64,000 nucleotides of DNA from a virus: IMG/VR virus record IMGVR_UViG_3300027749_000070, positions 1 to 64,000 of that record; one strand, given 5' to 3'. The first letter of the stretch is position 1; the number at the start of each line of letters is the position of its first letter. The notes below the pieces were generated by a model. The model saw only the letters and a program-made list of their open reading frames with translations, was not told the origin of the DNA and ran no database searches. The translations under genes were made by a program, and so were the position numbers. Shown in pieces: positions 51,923-60,378 of this stretch.

Positions 51923-53575
51923 AGAGTTGCTACCATAAAGTTTTATATCTTCTGTCTCAATTATTTTTTCACCATCTAATTTAGACTTTAGTATATTTAT
52001 ATATTCAGATGCAAAGAATACCATTAAGTCTTCTGCTGTATTAATATACTTGTATGATAATGAACCATCTTCTTTATAATAAGGTATTGTTGTATTACCA
52101 TAATACTTATTAATAGCATCTCTTCTTTCGTCTAAGAAGTTTAAACCTTGTATATTTGTAATACTAGGATGTCCACCTGACATTATTTCAAGTATATTTA
52201 AACCAGGTATTTTAAAATTAGCAATTTCTTGCTTTTCATCAAATGTCCAGTTACTCCATAACTTATCCATTGTATTTTTAAGGAATTGAACATCTGAATT
52301 TTGCATATCTGTTACATCTAATTTAGCAACAGTTTTCAAATCTCCTGATTTACGATTTGGTTGATACCATATTTCTTCACCGTAGAACGTAACTAAATCA
52401 TTCCATTTAAAACCGATTGGGCTAAAATTAGCATACTTCTGCTTTAATTTATATGATTCAGCTTCTGCAATTTTCTTAATTGCGGTTATAGGTATTCTAA
52501 AATTAGATAAAGCTTCTTTATGTTTTGAAAACAATTCTTTAGTTAAAGAACCTAAATGTATATTTTCTATTTTTTCATTTTTAAATGGATTACCCGATAT
52601 CTGTATCAAACCCATTTTATAAATAGTACAAACCCAATTAGATTTTGGGAAGTTTCTAAATACTACATATCTATCATATGAACCTGTTTTAAACGTTTCG
52701 CCAATGTCAAATTGTTTGATGATTTTATATTTATCATCATATTCTAATTCTTTATTCTTAACAATGTCTTTACCTACTTTAACAAACTCTTTTCTAGATA
52801 AAACATAATTATGTAAATTCTCATTTATCTCTGTTTGAGTTGGTAATTTCACCGGATTATGATATGACTTTAAATCCATATTCCACTCATAAGAGATAGC
52901 GTTATTAATATAATGCATCAAATTAATATAAAGAGAATATAAACTTGGTTTGGAATCGGTTACTAAACACTCTAATAAGTTTCTATTATGATGATGTGTT
53001 TTACCGTCTAAACTATCTACCTTAATTCTTTTATTCTTTAAAGCTAATAACAATCTATTAACTACTAATCCTAGAAAGAACCTATTAGTTTCTGGCTCAG
53101 CATTTTTATTTAAATTAAAAATAGCTTTTTGTATTTGTTCAGGAGTAATACTATATTTAGCATAATCAGCGGAGTCAACCGTTTTAATTAATTCAATATC
53201 TAAATCTGTAAATACATCAGTAGAATTAATTTCTCCTGAAATGGTTTCAACATTTGAACGAGATTTCTTAAAATTAGTTGACATATTAGAATTAGCACCT
53301 GCCTGCTTATCATGGTGGTCTGTTGCTATAATAAACATGTCTTTCACATGTGCAAAATCAACAATAACAGGCAATCTACCTTCTTTTGTATTCTTAACGT
53401 TAAATTCTAATGAACCATATTGTATAATATGTGATTCAACTACTTTAATACCATGTGATTCTAAGTAGTTTTTCATGGCTAAATGCGAGCATACACCATC
53501 TAAATCTTGATGGAAATATATTTCAGCTTCTTTGTATTTATTAGCAATTTGCTTAATGTTTCTTATTCCTGACAT
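51908..53575 (-). CDS. DHH-family phosphoesterase
   Basis: A 555-residue protein with the DHH catalytic blocks: FHQDLDG (D24, D26), VIVDFAH (D73), ATDHHDK (D86, H87, H88) and KTVDSADYAKY. The family includes RecJ and NrnA, manganese-dependent nucleases that act on single-stranded DNA or short nucleotides. The large C-terminal region (350 residues) has no match that I can name and lacks the usual DHHA1 GGG motif, apart from MSGGHPSITNIQG. It probably has a role in nucleotide recycling or recombination. It is led by a perfect host-type promoter, suggesting early expression. Confidence 0.75.
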   Translation of the reverse strand: MSGIRNIKQIANKYKEAEIYFHQDLDGVCSHLAMKNYLESHGIKVVESHIIQYGSLEFNVKNTKEGRLPVIVDFAHVKDMFIIATDHHDKQAGANSNMSTNFKKSRSNVETISGEINSTDVFTDLDIELIKTVDSADYAKYSITPEQIQKAIFNLNKNAEPETNRFFLGLVVNRLLLALKNKRIKVDSLDGKTHHHNRNLLECLVTDSKPSLYSLYINLMHYINNAISYEWNMDLKSYHNPVKLPTQTEINENLHNYVLSRKEFVKVGKDIVKNKELEYDDKYKIIKQFDIGETFKTGSYDRYVVFRNFPKSNWVCTIYKMGLIQISGNPFKNEKIENIHLGSLTKELFSKHKEALSNFRIPITAIKKIAEAESYKLKQKYANFSPIGFKWNDLVTFYGEEIWYQPNRKSGDLKTVAKLDVTDMQNSDVQFLKNTMDKLWSNWTFDEKQEIANFKIPGLNILEIMSGGHPSITNIQGLNFLDERRDAINKYYGNTTIPYYKEDGSLSYKYINTAEDLMVFFASEYINILKSKLDGEKIIETEDIKLYGSNSLTIG

Positions 53576-53595
53576 TAATTTTTCGTTTGTTTCAA

Positions 53596-53626
53596 CAAAG
53601 ATACTTATATTTATTGAATTTACAAA
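53596..53626 (-). promoter_or_regulatory. Bacteroidota-type promoter for DHH gene
   Basis: Minus strand TTTG (53623-53626), 19 nt, TATCTTTG (53596-53603). The gene starts at 53575. Confidence 0.85.
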
Positions 53627-53632
53627 ATATTT

Positions 53633-53932
53633 TTAATTTTTGTCTTTAATTTTGTCTAAAATAATTTTACGATAATTAGTTGAGCTTCTCATCCCAACCC
53701 ATTTACCCAGTACCGCACCTAAAATATAAACTACACCAACGAGCCAATTACCACCTAGTAGCATAGATAGAGAGTAATATGTAGAAGCTAATACTATTAA
53801 ATTCATTAAAATAGTATTTAACATTAGCTTTAATACTTTATTCTCATAAGTTAATCTAATTTCTTGAATCCTTAAAAGATTATAAAGAAATTGCAAAAAG
53901 AAAACGATAATATATTTATAAATAAGTTCCAT
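53633..53932 (-). CDS. Small membrane protein
   Basis: 99 residues with three hydrophobic segments: near residues 4-20 (IYKYIIVFFLQFLYNLL), 37-58 (LNTILMNLIVLASTYYSLSML) and 62-78 (NWLVGVVYILGAVLGKWVG). A basic C-terminal tail follows. No signal cleavage site is clear. It could be a holin, a spanin-like or a superinfection-exclusion protein, and nothing in the sequence decides. The ATG overlaps the upstream gene's stop by 1 nt. Confidence 0.55.
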   Translation of the reverse strand: MELIYKYIIVFFLQFLYNLLRIQEIRLTYENKVLKLMLNTILMNLIVLASTYYSLSMLLGGNWLVGVVYILGAVLGKWVGMRSSTNYRKIILDKIKDKN

Positions 53933-54720
53933 TACATTCTTGGGAGTGGGTAATATATTTTAAGAATATCTTTCAATTCATCTCTATTACTTGAATTAGC
54001 ATATACATTATACAAATTAACTTTATTAGTAAATGATTTAACAACTCTTTTCATCCTTTCAGGATCAATTTTCATAAATAACTTCGGCACATATGAATAA
54101 CCAAGAGCCGATCTCAATTCTTGATTCGTCATGTCATCAAATACTTTCTTACCTATAAGTTTAACCATTTCAACTGGATTTTGTGAATATTGTATTAATC
54201 CTTTTTTTTCACTATCAGTAATAATATTTAAAAACTCAGTTCCTTTTTGACCTAAAAGAGTTATTACTTCTTGTGGATTTCTACTTCTTCCTAATACTGA
54301 TTCTATAATTTGCCTATTAGCAATTTTAATAAACTTTGGATTTTGAAAAAACATTTTAATTATTGTATCAGTATATTCATCATCACGATCTATTATATGA
54401 CTCATCCCATAACTTAAACCACCACCATACTGTGATTTCCAATCAAATATACCAGCAGCACCCGCACTCTCATCATCGTATATTTCTACAAAATATACCT
54501 TATCAATTAATTTATTTACATACCATATTTGATTAGTATGTGAAAGTTCTTTAAAACTATCTATATCAAGATTCAAATTAGAATCGTCAGCTTGAAGATA
54601 TCTTAATTTGTCCTCTTCAGATAACTGATTATAATCTCGGTCTAAAATAGGATCATAATCTAATTCATGTGCTTCTTGAGCGTCTTCAAATATATCCTTA
54701 TATCTTTTTAAATGTTTCAT
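53932..54720 (-). CDS. Hypothetical protein with head-targeting-like leader
   Basis: Not recognised; 262 residues. MKHLKRYKDIFEDAQE fits the shared leader (IFE). Residues about 145-240 have repeated units of the form NPxEMVxLxGxKxFxxMTxxEL and NPQEVITLLGQKGTEFLNIIT, suggesting a helical-repeat body. VYFVEIYDDESAGAAGIFDWKSQYGGGLSYG resembles a small alpha/beta module. It overlaps the next upstream gene by 4 nt, a run of three leader-bearing genes. Confidence 0.6.
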   Translation of the reverse strand: MKHLKRYKDIFEDAQEAHELDYDPILDRDYNQLSEEDKLRYLQADDSNLNLDIDSFKELSHTNQIWYVNKLIDKVYFVEIYDDESAGAAGIFDWKSQYGGGLSYGMSHIIDRDDEYTDTIIKMFFQNPKFIKIANRQIIESVLGRSRNPQEVITLLGQKGTEFLNIITDSEKKGLIQYSQNPVEMVKLIGKKVFDDMTNQELRSALGYSYVPKLFMKIDPERMKRVVKSFTNKVNLYNVYANSSNRDELKDILKIYYPLPRM

Positions 54721-55232
54721 ATAATGTTAAATCCAGGGTTTAAATACCAATCACTAGCAAACTTAATCATTTCTGGTGTGGTTAAATCTATTTTATTCAC
54801 CAATGTAACATCATTTTGATTAAATACATAAAGAGAATAAATACTTGGTCTTTCTCTTAATTTCAAAGCTTTAAATCCTAATGCTATAAATAAATCTTCA
54901 ATATCTTCATATTCAGGACAATCCATATTACCAAGTGATGACCAATCTAATTCATCCTCGGAGTTTCTAATAACACTTTCAAAAGATTCTTTAGTTAAAT
55001 TATTTCTTAATAAATTTCTGTGAGCAGGATTTGATATGGTAAAAATTTCGGTTTCTGGGAAATTTAAAGTAAATGCCCATAATTCTTTATGATCCGAAAA
55101 TGATATACCAAATCCCATATTATCTGTTAAATAGATATAATTACCACTATAAGGACGTCTTTCCGAGTCTCTACCATGATAATAAATCTTTTTATTACTT
55201 TCAAATAATCTATAAGGGGTTAAATGCTTCAT
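54717..55232 (-). CDS. ADP-ribosyltransferase-like protein with head-targeting-like leader
   Basis: 171 residues. MKHLTPYRLFES (LFE) fits the shared leader. Then KKIYYHGRDSERRPYSGNYIYLTDNMGFGISFS resembles the start of ART-fold toxins (YHG(T/S), then (I/Y)(Y/F)LTD...A). Later, DELDWSSL and LKLRERPSIYSLYVFNQNDV match the strand order expected in that fold. In T4, the Alt ADP-ribosyltransferase is packaged in the head and injected. A similar role is possible. The catalytic Glu is not certain, and the similarity is weak. Confidence 0.45.
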   Translation of the reverse strand: MKHLTPYRLFESNKKIYYHGRDSERRPYSGNYIYLTDNMGFGISFSDHKELWAFTLNFPETEIFTISNPAHRNLLRNNLTKESFESVIRNSEDELDWSSLGNMDCPEYEDIEDLFIALGFKALKLRERPSIYSLYVFNQNDVTLVNKIDLTTPEMIKFASDWYLNPGFNII

Positions 55233-55233
55233 A

Positions 55234-55719
55234 TTAAAAATCTTCGTCTAATGTTAAATTGGTTTGTGGTTTATCTAAATTTTCAAATAAATCTTTTGAT
55301 TCTTTTAAAAATCTTTCTAAACCAAAATGTTTTGTTCTTAATCTTAATAATTCATCATATGTCATCCAACGAGCTTCATCATTTTCCCAATTTAAAATTG
55401 GTCTAAACTCATCATTAACTATTCCTATAAAATTATGATACTCAAAACTTCTTTCTCTAAATATAAATCCTTTAATTAAATTAACTTCTCCATTATATCC
55501 AGTTTCTTCTTCAAATTCTCTTTTAGCAGCTATTTCAATAGATTCATCAACACCTTCGTCGATATCTAACTTACCACCAAACCCACCCCACGTTAAACCT
55601 TCCATAACATACTTTGATCTTAGACCTATAAGAAATCTTTTTGATGTTTCACAAAAAGGAACTATACCAGCTCCAATTGTTCCCCAGCGTATATTTTCAA
55701 ATGTTAATAGATATTTCAT
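55234..55719 (-). CDS. Nudix hydrolase with head-targeting-like leader
   Basis: 161 residues. MKYLLTFENIRW precedes a Nudix domain. GGKLDIDEGVDESIEIAA then REFEEETGY (residues 67-75) is the catalytic helix with the Glu metal ligands; the loop before it is four residues longer than the Gx5Ex7REUXEE consensus. Nudix enzymes hydrolyse nucleoside diphosphates linked to another group (NADH, Ap4A, mutagenic NTPs or RNA caps). The substrate here is not evident. It sits between an ART-like and an amidoligase-like gene, a run of NAD/nucleotide-type functions. Confidence 0.75.
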   Translation of the reverse strand: MKYLLTFENIRWGTIGAGIVPFCETSKRFLIGLRSKYVMEGLTWGGFGGKLDIDEGVDESIEIAAKREFEEETGYNGEVNLIKGFIFRERSFEYHNFIGIVNDEFRPILNWENDEARWMTYDELLRLRTKHFGLERFLKESKDLFENLDKPQTNLTLDEDF

Positions 55720-57077
55720 TATTTAAATCCTTTTTTATCTGATTTTTTATCATCTTCACCAAATTTAGTATCAAAGAAATTATCACCATCAGTCACTATT
55801 TTAGTAGTAGAACTTATATTAGCAAATTGACCCAATTTACCACTTCTAAATACACCACCTTGCATATTACCATTAAAATATCCATTCATAAAGAAAGAAT
55901 CTTTTACTTCGGAATTATCTACAACAGAGTTTAATATCTTTGAATTAATTATATCACCACCATTTACTTGACATTTTATTAATTGAGAATCATTTACTTT
56001 ACTATTAACTATTCTACAATTATCAAATATACCTTCTACTACACAATTTATAAAGTCAAAGTTATTAACATTCATTACACCTTTAACATTAGCATCAACT
56101 ACTTCTATTCTTTGCTCACCAGTTAACCAGTTTAATATACAATCTTTTAAACTATCAATACTTTCAATTAAAGTATATAACTTACTATACACTCTATTAT
56201 AGTAAGCATTAACAACGTTATAATCGGAAACTTGATCAACTTGTAATGTTATACTTGGGAAAGCTATAAGGAAATTATCATAATTTGAAAATGATTTGAA
56301 ATTAGAAATGTTCTTATCTAAATGCTTCTCCAATTCTTTTACCTCTGTTGGTGAAAATCCCTTATTAATAGAATCACTTACATTTAAAATAAATTTATCT
56401 AAGAAGTAAATTAAATCACCTATATTCTTTTCATAATCTTTACCACCAATATATCTAAATTCTAATCTTTGTTCACCTAACTCTTTATTCATATGCAAAA
56501 GATTTATACCATAATACTTATCCTCTGGAACTCTTATATTATTTTTCACAACATCAATTGGAATATTATTAAAATCATATTCTTTAAATGGTATAATTCT
56601 TTTTATAGATTTAGCATAAACGTTATTTTTTCTCGTTGGAAATGAACGATATATTTCGTCCTCATCTGTATTTAAAATCATTTTCAATACATTTAAATCT
56701 TTTAAATTTTTATCAACAAATGATATATTAAAGTGTATAGACGCTTTTTCATTAGTATAACCATAATCTTGAATGAATTTTAAGATTTTAACTAGATAAA
56801 ATTTAGCTTCAAAATAAGGAAGAGGACCAGTAATAACTTCGACCATGTTTGAACCACCAGATAAATCGGGTGTTAATAAAAATTTGGTTGCGTCTGGTTT
56901 CATATTTGGATGATAGTGTCTAAATCCATATATTTGAACTGGGCTCAGAATCTTATTCAATAATTCTAAGGTTTTATAAAAAGATAGTTCTTTTATATAA
57001 AACTCAAATTCAAACCCGATTACAGCTTGTTTTAATATGTCCGAATTATTAATAAATTCCTCTGTATATTTACGCAT
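55719..57077 (-). CDS. Amidoligase-like protein with beta-helix (pentapeptide-like) C-terminus
   Basis: 452 residues. IGFEFEFYI (E23, E25) and ASIHFNISF (residues about 112-120) resemble the metal-binding strands of COOH-NH2 ligases (glutamine-synthetase-like amidoligases). EFRYIGGKDYEK lies at the position expected of a later strand. From residue about 335 the chain changes to repeated NxxFxNC/xVxxSxxxxCxVxxxxIxxSxILxS units, a pentapeptide-like beta-helix. Such ligases attach amino groups to carboxylates of peptides or metabolites. The fusion is unusual. An exact TTAATATATA box ends 4 nt before its ATG. Confidence 0.45.
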   Translation of the reverse strand: MRKYTEEFINNSDILKQAVIGFEFEFYIKELSFYKTLELLNKILSPVQIYGFRHYHPNMKPDATKFLLTPDLSGGSNMVEVITGPLPYFEAKFYLVKILKFIQDYGYTNEKASIHFNISFVDKNLKDLNVLKMILNTDEDEIYRSFPTRKNNVYAKSIKRIIPFKEYDFNNIPIDVVKNNIRVPEDKYYGINLLHMNKELGEQRLEFRYIGGKDYEKNIGDLIYFLDKFILNVSDSINKGFSPTEVKELEKHLDKNISNFKSFSNYDNFLIAFPSITLQVDQVSDYNVVNAYYNRVYSKLYTLIESIDSLKDCILNWLTGEQRIEVVDANVKGVMNVNNFDFINCVVEGIFDNCRIVNSKVNDSQLIKCQVNGGDIINSKILNSVVDNSEVKDSFFMNGYFNGNMQGGVFRSGKLGQFANISSTTKIVTDGDNFFDTKFGEDDKKSDKKGFK

Positions 57078-57081
57078 TTAT

Positions 57082-57091
57082 TATATATTAA
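57082..57091 (-). promoter_or_regulatory. TTAATATATA phage promoter box
   Basis: Exact decamer 4 nt before the ATG at 57077. Confidence 0.6.
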
Positions 57092-57131
57092 TTATTACTA
57101 TTTCAAAATTTTAACTTTTTTTTAACAAAAT

Positions 57132-57162
57132 TTTTATTTTTAGTTTTTTATTGTTATCTTTG
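57132..57162 (+). promoter_or_regulatory. Bacteroidota-type promoter for the right-hand operon
   Basis: TATCTTTG (57155-57162) fits TANNTTTG exactly. TTTT lies 19 nt upstream in place of TTTG. The ATG follows at 57174, 12 nt after the element. Confidence 0.75.
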
Positions 57163-57173
57163 ATACAAGAACA

Positions 57174-58298
57174 ATGAAAAATATGACAAAAATATTAAAA
57201 GTTAATAATAATACATTCGAGCAAGGAGACGAAGTAACACTTATCATGGATAGTTATAGCCCAACTATATTACATGGTAATTTACATATTAGCGATAATG
57301 GCTATTATGTATGTCACAATAACGAAGACTATGATTACGATAATTCACCAGAAAAATATGGCAATAAATACGCTTACTATATTTATTATAGCGATGACGA
57401 AAGCTTACTCTACCACAAAATAGATATAGAATTACTATACACCGACGTTGATAGAGCCTTCAAAAAAGGTGTTAGAACTTTTTTACAATCACAATTACCC
57501 TACATATTTCCACTTTTTAATATAAAATTAGGTGTTATCGACAACTATGCTACTATAAAAGAGTCAGAAAAACAAGGATTCGTAGATTTAAGCTCTGGTA
57601 AACCAAGAAATAAAAAACTATCTACTAAATTAGGTAGACTAACTGGTAAATTAGCGGTTGCATTTGGTGATAAAGTTAAAGAAAATCAAAAAAATAGTGA
57701 ATTTAAACTAAAAGATGAAATTATAGAAAAAATCCACAATCAATGGATGTCATCACACGAATCAGTATTGAAGTATGAATTCCTAGGTGGTGAAGATATA
57801 TTAATTGGATATACTAAATCCAATTATGTAAATACTAAAGATAATAGAAAAAGTGTCTTACACAACTCTTGCATGGGTGATAAACAAGATTTACTTAAAA
57901 TATATACGCAAAATCCGGATAAAATATCTTTAATGGTATTTTATAATGAAGAAAAGAAAATAAATGGACGCTGTTTGATTTGGAAAGCAGATGATGGCAA
58001 TACCTATTTTGATAGAATATATTATATAAATGATTGGTTTGAATATTCAATGGAGAAAACTTGTGTTAATCTAGGATTCATTAAAATAAATGCTTCTAGA
58101 GTAGAGGCAAAGGTTAGTCTTCAAAATATAGATTTTAGAAATTATCCTTATTTAGATACATTCCATTTTATTTCTTTTAAAAAGAAAGCATTATATCATA
58201 ATCCACTTAATACATGGAAACTCAAATATGAACTAAGGACTACAACAGGACAGATATTTGAGAAAACAATAGATATACCCGAAATAGAATTAGAATAA
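57174..58298 (+). CDS. Hypothetical protein, first gene of right-hand operon
   Basis: Not recognised by function; 374 residues. The N-terminus (FEQGDEVTLIMDSYSPTILHGNLHIS) looks like an SH3-like barrel. Residues about 215-310 hold VLHNSCMGDKQDLLKIYTQNPDKISLMVFYNEEKKINGRCLIWK split into SCM, GRCLIWK and FDRIYYI landmarks. These recur in proteins of other large phages next to kinase-like and vWA genes. A signalling or regulatory role is inferred from that association. It has a host-type promoter and the next ATG overlaps its stop (TAATG). Confidence 0.55.
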   Translation: MKNMTKILKVNNNTFEQGDEVTLIMDSYSPTILHGNLHISDNGYYVCHNNEDYDYDNSPEKYGNKYAYYIYYSDDESLLYHKIDIELLYTDVDRAFKKGVRTFLQSQLPYIFPLFNIKLGVIDNYATIKESEKQGFVDLSSGKPRNKKLSTKLGRLTGKLAVAFGDKVKENQKNSEFKLKDEIIEKIHNQWMSSHESVLKYEFLGGEDILIGYTKSNYVNTKDNRKSVLHNSCMGDKQDLLKIYTQNPDKISLMVFYNEEKKINGRCLIWKADDGNTYFDRIYYINDWFEYSMEKTCVNLGFIKINASRVEAKVSLQNIDFRNYPYLDTFHFISFKKKALYHNPLNTWKLKYELRTTTGQIFEKTIDIPEIELE

Positions 58299-58516
58299 TG
58301 AATTATAGGAATGCTTATATTAAATATGTAGAATCAGTTATAAATCCAGGAAGTTTTAATTCAATTGAAGATTATAGATTTTATTGTAATATAAAATCCA
58401 TAATAGAATTCGACTTCTTGGATATTGAATTATCAAAAGAAATATGTGAGAAAAGATGGGTAGATTTTTTCAAAAATCAAAAATTATTAGTATCTTGCAC
58501 TCAAAATAGAAATTAA
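58298..58516 (+). CDS. Small hypothetical protein
   Basis: Not recognised; 72 residues, helical. MNYRNAYIKYVESVINPGSFNSIEDYRFYCNIKSII suggests a compact fold with aromatic residues. Start and stop both overlap the neighbours by one base (TAATG), so it is translated as part of a coupled series. Confidence 0.55.
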   Translation: MNYRNAYIKYVESVINPGSFNSIEDYRFYCNIKSIIEFDFLDIELSKEICEKRWVDFFKNQKLLVSCTQNRN

Positions 58517-58713
58517 TGAAAAAATACGCAATTACTACGCAATCCGAAAGCGGTGACGACTATATTTACTTTGTAATAACAGACAAAAAAATGGATGCCA
58601 ATTTAGCAAATACATTTCTTAAAGCACATGCTTACGACAAAGATGAAGATATGGTTTATGAAGCAGTAGTCACAATAAAAGAAATATGTGATGATAATTT
58701 CATAGAAATTTAA
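58516..58713 (+). CDS. Small hypothetical protein
   Basis: Not recognised; 65 residues, acidic. Two beta-like strands (AITTQSESGDDYIYFVITDKK and YEAVVTIKEICDDNFIEI) flank a helix. Coupled to the previous gene by a TAATG overlap. Confidence 0.55.
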   Translation: MKKYAITTQSESGDDYIYFVITDKKMDANLANTFLKAHAYDKDEDMVYEAVVTIKEICDDNFIEI

Positions 58714-58722
58714 AAATAAAAT

Positions 58723-59628
58723 ATGACAACAGTTGAACTTGGTGCTAAAGACACCATTGAGAAAATAAAGAACGGTAAATCTTATATAGAAACCTTCAAC
58801 GATTTAAACAATTGGTTAGCCGAATATAAAAAAATGGCTAAACTTATACACCCAGATATTTGTAATTTATCCGGTGCCAAAGAAGCTTTATCCAAACTTA
58901 ATTCATATAAAGACGAATTAGAAAAAGGTAAAACACACAAAGACGATGCCGGTATGGTTAATTATAAAATTAATCAAGTTAATATAACTGGTAATAAATT
59001 AGTTTTAGAAAACTCTTTAAAACATTATAATAAATTAATGTCTCTTAAAGATAAAATGGACTTAGACTTCCAACGTTATATACCAGAAAGCGCAAAACTA
59101 CAAATATCTGATGCAGATACTAATCTTAATCTACATATGAAATTAAGAGCTTTACCACTATCAGCATTAGATGTTTTACCACAAGGACATGTTAATTGGA
59201 TTCTTTCTAGAATGCTCGAATTTATCGCTTACATAAATAAAAAAGGATATGTTCATGCAGGCATTAACCCAGATTCAGTTTATGTTGAACCAGTTAATCA
59301 TGGTATAAATGTAATGTCTTTTTATCATATGACAGAACTAAATAAGAAACTATCAACTGCTTCTGGTAAATGGCTTTATATGTATCCAGATCATGTTAAA
59401 ATAGATAAACTTGCTAAAGCTGATATTGATATAGAATTGTGTAAAAGAACAGCAATATACCTATTAGGTGATAAATCAGGTATTGGAAATATATTAAGAA
59501 AAACACACTCTATACCATTTTTAGATTTTTGTCAAAAAAGACATACTGACCCAGTAGAAGCTTTCTTTGAATATAGAGAACTGTTAAGCAAAAACTTTGA
59601 AAAGAAATTTATACCACTAATAATATAA
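58723..59628 (+). CDS. J-domain / pseudokinase fusion
   Basis: 301 residues. Residues about 25-65 fit a J domain: EYKKMAKLIHPDICNLSGAKEALSKLNSY, written with HPD at 43-45 and the KLN after helix III. J domains recruit Hsp70/DnaK. Residues about 140-250 resemble a protein kinase C-lobe (VNWILSRMLEFIAYINKKGYVHAG), but HAGINPDSV (178-186) replaces HRDLKPxN, and no DFG or Lys/Glu pair of the N-lobe is seen, so catalysis is unlikely. It may bring the host chaperone to a phage target. It sits beside a vWA protein, like kinase-vWA systems in bacteria. Confidence 0.6.
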   Translation: MTTVELGAKDTIEKIKNGKSYIETFNDLNNWLAEYKKMAKLIHPDICNLSGAKEALSKLNSYKDELEKGKTHKDDAGMVNYKINQVNITGNKLVLENSLKHYNKLMSLKDKMDLDFQRYIPESAKLQISDADTNLNLHMKLRALPLSALDVLPQGHVNWILSRMLEFIAYINKKGYVHAGINPDSVYVEPVNHGINVMSFYHMTELNKKLSTASGKWLYMYPDHVKIDKLAKADIDIELCKRTAIYLLGDKSGIGNILRKTHSIPFLDFCQKRHTDPVEAFFEYRELLSKNFEKKFIPLII

Positions 59629-59630
59629 TT

Positions 59631-60107
59631 ATGACAGACAAAAATTTATCTTTCGCAGATTTATGGGATGCCGCTGATGAGTATATCCCTGATGTAGAAA
59701 AAACAAAAGAAGAAATTATAGAAGATTACCTTAAAGTAGGTAAAAGAAATCAATGGATATATCTTACTACCGAAGATGTTAAAAATGCTAAATCATTTGA
59801 TAATAAATTGTATTCTGAATACTATGAATATGATTGTGAAGAATTTATCGAAGATAAATTGGAAGATACACCAATAGGTGATAAAATCATATTCAAAAAT
59901 GAATATATGAATTTCAATAATGTTGTTGTGCATGAATATGCACAAGATGATGAAATCTATCTTTTAGTAGATGGCGAAGATAAGTTTATATTTCATGGAT
60001 ATGATACAAGGGTTATTAACCATTATGAAAATTTAATTATCTTCGGCGGTAAAGAAGAAGTTATTATCTATGATATAGATAAAAAACTACTAAAAAGATT
60101 AGACTAA
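59631..60107 (+). CDS. Hypothetical protein in J-domain/vWA cluster
   Basis: Not recognised; 158 residues, acidic. The N-terminus is helical (FADLWDAADEYIPDVEKTKEE). The C-terminal half alternates strands (KIIFKNEYMNFNNVVVHEY, EIYLLVDGEDKFIFHGY, LIIFGGKEEVIIYDIDKK) and may be a beta-propeller-like or SH3-like fragment. 2 nt after the pseudokinase gene and coupled by TAATG to the next, so probably made in fixed ratio with them. Confidence 0.55.
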   Translation: MTDKNLSFADLWDAADEYIPDVEKTKEEIIEDYLKVGKRNQWIYLTTEDVKNAKSFDNKLYSEYYEYDCEEFIEDKLEDTPIGDKIIFKNEYMNFNNVVVHEYAQDDEIYLLVDGEDKFIFHGYDTRVINHYENLIIFGGKEEVIIYDIDKKLLKRLD

Positions 60108-60373
60108 TGGTTATAAGTAAATTAAAAAAGCCTGATTTTTTACTAGACGAAAAACAAATAGAACAATATTTTTGTTGTTGTGTCCCAGGTAGAAGAGGTG
60201 AAGAACATTTAGACTTCTGCACTACACATGAAGAAAATAATGTAATAGATGGATATGCTTGGAATCTTTATTTAATTGATATAGATTATGAAGAGTATAA
60301 AAGAAGCTCAAATACCGAAAAATTAAGAAAAGAGTTAAAAACTCAAATAATAGAATTACTAAAAACTAAATAA
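60107..60373 (+). CDS. Small Cys-rich protein in J-domain/vWA cluster
   Basis: Not recognised; 88 residues. QIEQYFCCCVPGRRGEEHLDFCTTH (residues about 18-42) contains four Cys and two His that could form one zinc site. The C-terminal half is a charged helix. Coupled to the gene before it; 5 nt before the vWA gene. Confidence 0.55.
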   Translation: MVISKLKKPDFLLDEKQIEQYFCCCVPGRRGEEHLDFCTTHEENNVIDGYAWNLYLIDIDYEEYKRSSNTEKLRKELKTQIIELLKTK

Positions 60374-60378
60374 AAATT

